Shown: positions 58,929 to 64,000 of the stretch, one piece after another
How the letters are laid out: every line of letters begins with the position of its first letter
How positions within the stretch are numbered: position 1 is the stretch's first letter
The notes under the pieces: model-generated
What the model saw: the letters and a program-made list of their open reading frames with translations, nothing else
What the model was told of the DNA's origin: nothing
Database searches by the model: none
Assembly (NCBI RefSeq): GCF_003634705.1
Contig: NZ_RBWU01000008.1
Location: 310,001 to 374,000, forward strand
Reading direction: 5' to 3'
DNA length: 64,000 nucleotides
DNA from: Actinomadura pelletieri DSM 43383
Lineage (GTDB): Bacteria; Actinomycetota; Actinomycetes; Streptosporangiales; Streptosporangiaceae
Translations under genes and position numbers: made by a program

Positions 58929-60527
58929 TTAGCGGGGAGTGGGGGTTCGGGTGGTGGGGGTGGGGGTGCGGGACGGCCAGTCGGAGGGGAATTCGGAGGG
59001 GAAGGGGGAGGTGGGGGACGGTGGGGTGGACGGGGGGCGGGGTTTGAGGGGGCGGTCGGGGTCGGGTTCGAGGTGGCGTTCTATCTGGGCGGAGGTGAGG
59101 CCCAGGCCGCCGAGGCGGAGGTCGTCCCAGCCCTGGAGGCGGTGGGTGGCGCGGCTGAAGTAGAGGACGGAGAGTTCGATGGGGGTGGGTTTTTCGTGTT
59201 CGAGGCCGCGGAGGCCGGCGCCGCCGGTGGAGCCCTGGACGAAGAGGCGGGTGCCGGTGGGGAGGAGTTTGGTGGAGCGGGCGTGGGCGTGGCCGGAGAG
59301 GATGAGGGGGGTCAGGCCGGAGAAGGCTTCGCCTTCGGCGGGGTCGTGGACGACGACGAGGTCGGGGGTGGTGCGGGAGGCGCGGAGTCTCTCGGCGAGG
59401 ACGATGCCCTCGGCGCGCATCTGGTCGGCGCCGACGAAGTCGTCGCGGGTGCTCTTGTCGGGGGTGAAGCGGGGGTCGCCGACGCCGTAGATGTTGAGGC
59501 CCTCGACCTGGCGGGTGTCGTCGTCGAGGACGATGGCGTTCTTCTGGCGGTCGACGGCCTTCTGGGTGTTTCTGGAGTCGTGGTTGCCGCGGACGTAGAC
59601 GTAGGGGACCTTCAGGTCGGCGATGGCGTCGGCGAAGCGGTTCTCGGCCTTGCTGCCGTGGTCCATGAGGTCGCCGCTGTCGATGATGAGGTCGACCTTG
59701 AACTGGGTGGTGACGGACTTTATTACGTTCCAGGCGGCGGGGTTGAGGTGGATGTCGGAGACGTGCAGGACGCGGAGGGTGGACGGGTCCGGTTCGTAGG
59801 TGGGGAGGGTGGAGGTGGTGGCGTACAGCTCGGAGACGTTGCCGACGAGGTGGGCGAGTTGGGCGCGGTAGGCGGAGAAGCGTTCGACGAGGCTGCGGGT
59901 GTCGCCGACGATCTGGGGGGCGTTGGCGAGGAGGCCGGTGTAGCGGGGTTCGGCGATGGACTGGGGGTTGAAGGTCGTCCAGGTGAGGAGGGTCAGGGCG
60001 ACGAGGCCGAGGGCGGTGGAGGCGAGGCCGAGGAGGGCGTGGCGGAGGGAGCGGAAGAGGACGAGGGCGGCGACGAAGCCGGTGAGAAGGGCGAGGAGGG
60101 TGGCGCGGAGGAGGAGGGTGGTCACGCCGCCGGCGATCTGGTCGGCGATCTGGTCGGTGAGGCGGTCGACCTCGGCGTCGTTCTCGATGAGGTTCTGGGC
60201 CTGTTCGGGGCGGACGTCGGTGAGGCTCGCCTCCAGGGCGACGGGGCCCCAGTGGGTGTCGAGGCGGAGGGAGCCGAGGGGTGGGAGTTCGAGGGTCGTT
60301 CCGCCGTGCAGGGACGGGCGGAGGGCGAGTTGGACGTCGGTGGGGCCGACGGCGGTGACGACGTGGCCGCCGAGGAGGAGGCCCGCGTAGCCGGCGGCGA
60401 GGCCGATGGCGGCGGTGAGGGCGAGCCGTGTCCAGCGGCTGGTGACGATGGTTCGGGCGTGGGCCGTGAGTCTCGGCGGGATGCGCGTCGTGATGGCTTC
60501 GGTCAACGCGGCGCGGACCTGGCGCAC
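58929..60527 (-). CDS. Membrane-associated metallophosphoesterase
   Basis: 532 residues from GTG 60527, preceded by GGAAGGGG. Hydrophobic helices at about 33-55 and about 155-200 precede a calcineurin-like phosphoesterase domain: HVSDIHLNP, DSGDLMDHG, VRGNHDS and LSGHAHARS hold the metal ligands. The last about 60 residues are Pro/Ser/Thr-rich and probably disordered. The catalytic domain would be cytoplasmic or external depending on topology. Substrate unknown. First chromosomal gene right of the tRNA. Confidence 0.85.
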   Translation of the reverse strand: MRQVRAALTEAITTRIPPRLTAHARTIVTSRWTRLALTAAIGLAAGYAGLLLGGHVVTAVGPTDVQLALRPSLHGGTTLELPPLGSLRLDTHWGPVALEASLTDVRPEQAQNLIENDAEVDRLTDQIADQIAGGVTTLLLRATLLALLTGFVAALVLFRSLRHALLGLASTALGLVALTLLTWTTFNPQSIAEPRYTGLLANAPQIVGDTRSLVERFSAYRAQLAHLVGNVSELYATTSTLPTYEPDPSTLRVLHVSDIHLNPAAWNVIKSVTTQFKVDLIIDSGDLMDHGSKAENRFADAIADLKVPYVYVRGNHDSRNTQKAVDRQKNAIVLDDDTRQVEGLNIYGVGDPRFTPDKSTRDDFVGADQMRAEGIVLAERLRASRTTPDLVVVHDPAEGEAFSGLTPLILSGHAHARSTKLLPTGTRLFVQGSTGGAGLRGLEHEKPTPIELSVLYFSRATHRLQGWDDLRLGGLGLTSAQIERHLEPDPDRPLKPRPPSTPPSPTSPFPSEFPSDWPSRTPTPTTRTPTPR

Positions 60528-60559
60528 GTGTTCCCCTTCCGTCGAGCAGAATTGTCGGC

Positions 60560-60901
60560 GTGATGGAGTTGTCGCGCGATGAGTTCGAGGACCTCGTGGC
60601 CGAGGCCCTCGACACCATCCCCGTTGAGTTGACCGCGCACATGCGCAACGTCGTCATCGTCGTCGAGGACGATGCGCCCGAGCGCGGACTACTCGGTTTG
60701 TACCAGGGCGTACCCCTTACCGAACGTGGGGACTGGTACGGCGGCGTCCTGCCCGATCACATTTCCATCTACCGTCATGAGATTCTCGAAATTTGCGACA
60801 CCCCGGACGACGTGGTGGAAGAGGTGAGGATCACCGTGGTCCACGAGATCGCCCACCATTTCGGGATCGATGACCAGCGGTTGCACGAGCTCGGTTACTG
60901 A
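60560..60901 (+). CDS. Zincin-like metallopeptidase family protein
   Basis: 113 residues; GTG 60560 or ATG 60563 may start it. EEVRITVVHEIAHHFGIDD carries the HExxH zinc motif with downstream Asp residues, and EDLVAEALDTIPVELTAHMR is the family N-terminus. It is the size of the small actinobacterial metallopeptidase family (formerly DUF1025). Divergent from the phosphoesterase with about 32 nt between starts. Confidence 0.88.
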   Translation: MMELSRDEFEDLVAEALDTIPVELTAHMRNVVIVVEDDAPERGLLGLYQGVPLTERGDWYGGVLPDHISIYRHEILEICDTPDDVVEEVRITVVHEIAHHFGIDDQRLHELGY

Positions 60902-60989
60902 GTCCTCGAATTGTGCACTGTAGGTCACCTGCACGCCACGCAGCGTGAGTTAATGGGGAGGCTGTTGAAAGGGCCGAACTGGAGCGTGT

Positions 60990-62318
60990 GTGGCGGGAAG
61001 GCAGACCGGCAGGCATCGGCGTCCGCCGGAGCGGCAGGCGACCTACCGTGAGGTGTTCGCGGTGGGCGAGTTCCGCGCCCTGTGGTCGGCGCAGGCGCTG
61101 TCGTTCGTCGGCGACCAGTTGGCGCAGGTCGCGCTGGCCGTGCTCGTGTACGACCGGACGAAGTCGGCGCTGCTGACGGCGCTGGTGTACGCGTTGACGT
61201 ATCTTCCGCCGATCGTGGGCGGGCCGGTGCTGTCCGGGCTGGCGGACCTGTTCCCCCGGCGCACCGTCATGATCGTGTGCGATGTGCTGCGGGCGGGGCT
61301 GGTCGCGCTGATGGCGGTCGTCGCGCTGCCCATCGGTGGGCTGTCTGCGCTGGTGTTCCTGACGGTGCTGTTGGGCGCGCCGTTCTCCGCGGCGCGTGCG
61401 GCTGTTTTGCCGGACGTGCTGGAGGGCGATCGGTATGTCGCCGGGTCGGCGATCACCAACATCACGCATCAGGCCACGCAGATGCTCGGTTTCCTCGCGG
61501 GCGGCGCGATCGTCGCCGTCGTCGGGACGCGGGAGGCGCTCGCCCTGGACGCGCTGACGTTCGGTGCCTCGGCCGTGATCCTGCTGGTCGGGCTGCGGGG
61601 GAGGGAAGCCCCGGGACGGCGGGAACGCGCGTCGTTCGGGCTGTGGCGCGGGACGCGGGACGGTGCGCGGCTCGTGTTCGGCGACCCGGTGCTGCGGTCG
61701 CTGGTGCTGTTCGCGTGGCTGTGCGCGTTCTACGTGATCCCCGAGGGCCTGGCCGCGCCGTACGCTGCGACGTTCGGTGGCGGCGCGGCCACGGTGGGCC
61801 TGCTGCTGTCGGCGATGCCGACGGGGATGGTCGTCGGCGCGTTCCTGTTCAGCCGGTTCGTCCGTCCCGCGAACCGGCTGCACGCGATGGGGTGGATGTC
61901 GATGCTGGCCTGCCTGCCGCTGGTCGGCGCGAGCCTGCATCCGCCGCTGTGGGCGGTGGTGGGGCTGTGGGCGCTGTCGGGCGTCGGCAGCGCCTACCAA
62001 CTCGCGGCGAACGCCGCGTTCGTGGCCGCGGTGCCGCCGTCCGGACGGGGACGCGCGTTCGGCCTGGCCCAGTCCGGCATCCTCGCCGGGCAGGGCGTCG
62101 GCATCCTCGTCGGGGGCGCCGCGGCGCAGGTGCTCGGGCCCGAGACGGTGGTGGCGCTCGCGGGCGCGCTCGGGCTGTCGGTGTCCGCGATGCTCACGTT
62201 CGGCTGGAACCAGGTCCGCGGCGGCGTCATCGCCCGGACGCGGGAGCGCGTCGAGCCGGTCGTCGTCTCCCCGGCGGGGGACGACGAGCTGTCGGGGGTC
62301 GGCCGCCCCGCGCCCTGA
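60990..62318 (+). CDS. MFS transporter
   Basis: 442 residues from GTG 60990. Twelve hydrophobic segments can be traced, with FRALWSAQALSFVGDQLAQV at the start and SGLADLFPRRTVMI as the loop 2-3 motif (G-x-L-A-D-x-x-x-R-R). It resembles the EntS/macrolide-type exporters of actinobacteria (DHA3-like). Its stop abuts that of the PspC gene (TGATCA). The substrate is unknown. Confidence 0.85.
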   Translation: MAGRQTGRHRRPPERQATYREVFAVGEFRALWSAQALSFVGDQLAQVALAVLVYDRTKSALLTALVYALTYLPPIVGGPVLSGLADLFPRRTVMIVCDVLRAGLVALMAVVALPIGGLSALVFLTVLLGAPFSAARAAVLPDVLEGDRYVAGSAITNITHQATQMLGFLAGGAIVAVVGTREALALDALTFGASAVILLVGLRGREAPGRRERASFGLWRGTRDGARLVFGDPVLRSLVLFAWLCAFYVIPEGLAAPYAATFGGGAATVGLLLSAMPTGMVVGAFLFSRFVRPANRLHAMGWMSMLACLPLVGASLHPPLWAVVGLWALSGVGSAYQLAANAAFVAAVPPSGRGRAFGLAQSGILAGQGVGILVGGAAAQVLGPETVVALAGALGLSVSAMLTFGWNQVRGGVIARTRERVEPVVVSPAGDDELSGVGRPAP

Positions 62319-62642
62319 TCAGGCGTGCGTGCGCGGCTTGTTGAAGGCGTCCCGGGTCTTCTGGACGGCGTCCTGGAAGGCCGGGGAGTCGCTCGCCTTC
62401 TTGATCATGTCTTCGGCGATGGCCTTCTCGGCGCCCTCCTCGGGGATCAACACCCAGCCGATCACGTAGAGCGCGATCCCGGCGCCGCCGAACACGGTGA
62501 ACACCGCGAGGGCGATCCTAATGATATTGGCGTCGACGTCGAAGAAGCGCGCGGCGCCCGAGCAGACACCGGCGACGACGCGGTCGTCGCGGGTGCGGCG
62601 GAGCTTCTTCTGGGTGGTCGTGGTGTCCTTGTTCATGTCCAT
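62319..62642 (-). CDS. PspC-domain membrane protein
   Basis: 107 residues. KLRRTRDDRVVAGVCSGAAR, FFDVDANIIRIALAVFTVFG and ALYVIGWVLIPEE are the complete PspC domain with one to two membrane helices. A basic N-terminus and helical C-terminal tail (DMIKKASDSPAFQDAVQKTR) flank it. PspC proteins sense envelope stress. Convergent with the MFS gene. Confidence 0.9.
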   Translation of the reverse strand: MDMNKDTTTTQKKLRRTRDDRVVAGVCSGAARFFDVDANIIRIALAVFTVFGGAGIALYVIGWVLIPEEGAEKAIAEDMIKKASDSPAFQDAVQKTRDAFNKPRTHA

Positions 62643-62776
62643 GCCCTAGATACTGCCCAGTGGCGCGGTGGTATGACATCCGGATTCGCCCTGAGATGTC
62701 CCTGAGCGCACCCTGGCCCGCCGCGGGGAGGGGCCCCGACGTACGCTCGGGGGCGAAACCGCGGGAGGAGATCCGG

Positions 62777-63928
62777 ATGGACGTGCTGCGCGTCGACGAT
62801 CAGCTCACCGGCGAGGAACGGATGGTGCGCGATACCGTCCGGGAGTTCGTGACGGAGCACGTCGTGCCGCACGTGGCCGGCTGGTTCGAGGACGGCACGT
62901 TCCCCGTCAAGGAACTGGCCCCCGAACTGGGACGGCTCGGGCTGCTCGGCATGCATCTGGACGGGTACGGCTGCGCCGGGACGAGCGCCGTCGCCTACGG
63001 GGTGGCGTGCCGCGAACTGGAGGCCGCCGACTCGGGGCTGCGTAGCTTCGTGTCGGTGCAGGGGTCGCTGGCGATGGTGGCCGTCCACAAGTACGGGACG
63101 GAGGAGCAGAAGTCCGCGTGGCTGCCGAGAATGGCGGCCGGGGAGGCGCTCGGCTGCTTCGGCCTGACCGAGCCCGACCGGGGCTCGGACCCGGGCGACA
63201 TGCTGACCCGGGCCCGGCGGGACGGCTCCGACTGGGTCCTGACCGGCTCCAAGATGTGGATCACCAACGGGTCGCTCGCGGACGTCGCCGTGGTGTGGGC
63301 GCAGACCGACGACGGGATACGCGGGTTCCTCGTCGAGCGGGGCACGCCCGGGTTCATGGCCCGTGACATCCACCGGAAGATGTCGCTGCGGGCGTCCGTC
63401 ACGTCCGAACTCGTCCTGGACGACGTCAGGGTTCCCGCGGACGCGATGCTGCCCGGTGTGCGGGGCCTGAAGGGGCCGCTCGGCTGCCTGTCGGAGGCCC
63501 GGTACGGCATCGTGTGGGGCGCGATCGGCGCGGGACGGGCCTGCTACGAGGCGGCCGTCGGGTACGCCAAGACCCGTGAGCAGTTCGGCAGGCCCATCGG
63601 GTCGTTCCAGCTCACCCAGGAGAAACTGGCCTGGATGGAGGTCGCGCTGGGCCAGGCGGGCCTGGTCGCGCTGCACATCGGCCGCCGCAAGGACGAGGGG
63701 AACGTCACGCCGCAGCAGGTGTCGTTCGGGAAGCTGGCGAACGTCCGTGCGGCCCTGGACGTCGCGCGGGAGGCCCGTACGATCCTCGGCGCCAACGGGA
63801 TCACGCTCGACTATCCGGTGATCCGGCATATGAACAACCTGGAGAGCGTCCTGACCTATGAGGGGACGCAGGAGGTTCACCTGCTCACGCTCGGTAAGGC
63901 CGTGACCGGCCTGGACGCGTTCCGTTAA
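62777..63928 (+). CDS. Acyl-CoA dehydrogenase, glutaryl-CoA dehydrogenase-like
   Basis: 383 residues from ATG 62777, preceded by GGGAGGAG. LGCFGLTEPDRGSDPGDM and WVLTGSKMWITNGSLADVAV are the FAD-binding signatures; ARYGIVWGAIGAGRACYEAA and TREQFGRPIGSFQLTQEKLA match glutaryl-CoA dehydrogenases. The catalytic Glu is in LTYEGTQEVHLLTLGKAVTG. Likely converts glutaryl-CoA to crotonyl-CoA in lysine/tryptophan catabolism; other short-chain acyl-CoAs are possible. Confidence 0.88.
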   Translation: MDVLRVDDQLTGEERMVRDTVREFVTEHVVPHVAGWFEDGTFPVKELAPELGRLGLLGMHLDGYGCAGTSAVAYGVACRELEAADSGLRSFVSVQGSLAMVAVHKYGTEEQKSAWLPRMAAGEALGCFGLTEPDRGSDPGDMLTRARRDGSDWVLTGSKMWITNGSLADVAVVWAQTDDGIRGFLVERGTPGFMARDIHRKMSLRASVTSELVLDDVRVPADAMLPGVRGLKGPLGCLSEARYGIVWGAIGAGRACYEAAVGYAKTREQFGRPIGSFQLTQEKLAWMEVALGQAGLVALHIGRRKDEGNVTPQQVSFGKLANVRAALDVAREARTILGANGITLDYPVIRHMNNLESVLTYEGTQEVHLLTLGKAVTGLDAFR

Positions 63929-64000
63929 GGAGCGCTTGAACCTGTTGCGTAGGGTTATTCACTGGACGACCTGTACGGCCTGGGTGACACTCCCCGGGTC

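Noticed and set aside
58818-60563. 581-codon glycine/valine-rich frame on the plus strand
   Set aside because: Antisense to the metallophosphoesterase, whose metal motifs are intact; low-complexity composition indicates a shadow frame.

Overview
This is high-GC actinomycete DNA with frequent GTG and TTG starts and many ATGA/GTGA stop-start overlaps. Paired XRE/DUF397 regulators, a Tad-type pilus cluster ending in a LysM-BTAD protein, and peptidase-inhibitor I36 proteins suggest a filamentous actinomycete such as a Thermomonosporaceae or Streptosporangiaceae relative. The family assignment is inference; no rRNA or other phylogenetic marker is present. Both ends look chromosomal, and the roughly 10-58.8 kb between them is largely accessory.

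Layout. (1) 1-6.8 kb: a minus-strand aromatic-catabolism operon. It encodes an HpaB-type hydroxylase, a LigJ-like hydratase, a LigB-type extradiol dioxygenase, three consecutive RraA/LigK-fold proteins and a flavin reductase fused to an FCD ligand-sensing domain. A truncated PucR-type regulator converges on it. (2) 7.4-10.1 kb: a gene relic and a secreted trypsin-SGNH esterase-FG-GAP protein. (3) 10.2-19.7 kb: a type I-G (formerly I-U) CRISPR-Cas effector locus, csb1-csb2-cas3-csb3-like, between two arrays of 7 and 18 repeats. No intact adaptation genes are present, but a possible cas1 tail relic lies before array 1. (4) 20-30.2 kb: a Tad/Flp pilus cluster of 12 genes ending in a membrane LysM-BTAD protein. 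(5) 30.3-37.7 kb: a STAND ATPase fused to an aminoglycoside-phosphotransferase-like kinase, an FkbM methyltransferase, an I36-type inhibitor, a NucA/NucB-type secreted nuclease and two small genes. (6) 37.7-43.5 kb: a decayed transposase, two RsbW-like ATP-binding proteins, winged-helix and ParB-like proteins, a striking 26-nt tandem repeat followed by four hairpins, and an XRE/DUF397 pair. (7) 43.9-58.8 kb: an integrative and conjugative element module. It has NlpC/P60-lytic transglycosylase, replication-relaxation protein, VirD4, VirB4, a 35-codon microgene, PrgI/VirB3, VirB6 and VirB2-like genes, a sigma-like factor, two DNA-methylase-like proteins and a large serine integrase. The integrase reading frame ends inside a tRNA-Glu(UUC) gene, which marks the right junction. 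(8) 58.9-64 kb: chromosomal housekeeping genes (metallophosphoesterase, zincin-like peptidase, MFS transporter, PspC protein, glutaryl-CoA-dehydrogenase-like enzyme).

How the parts work together. The catabolic operon reads as hydroxylation, ring cleavage, hydration and aldol cleavage of a protocatechuate- or gallate-like compound, with the reductase domain supplying reduced flavin. The CRISPR locus can make crRNA and interfere, but probably depends on another locus, or on none, for new spacers. The Tad genes form one translationally coupled operon for a surface pilus. The mobile element has a mating channel and an integrase, but I recognise no relaxase in it.
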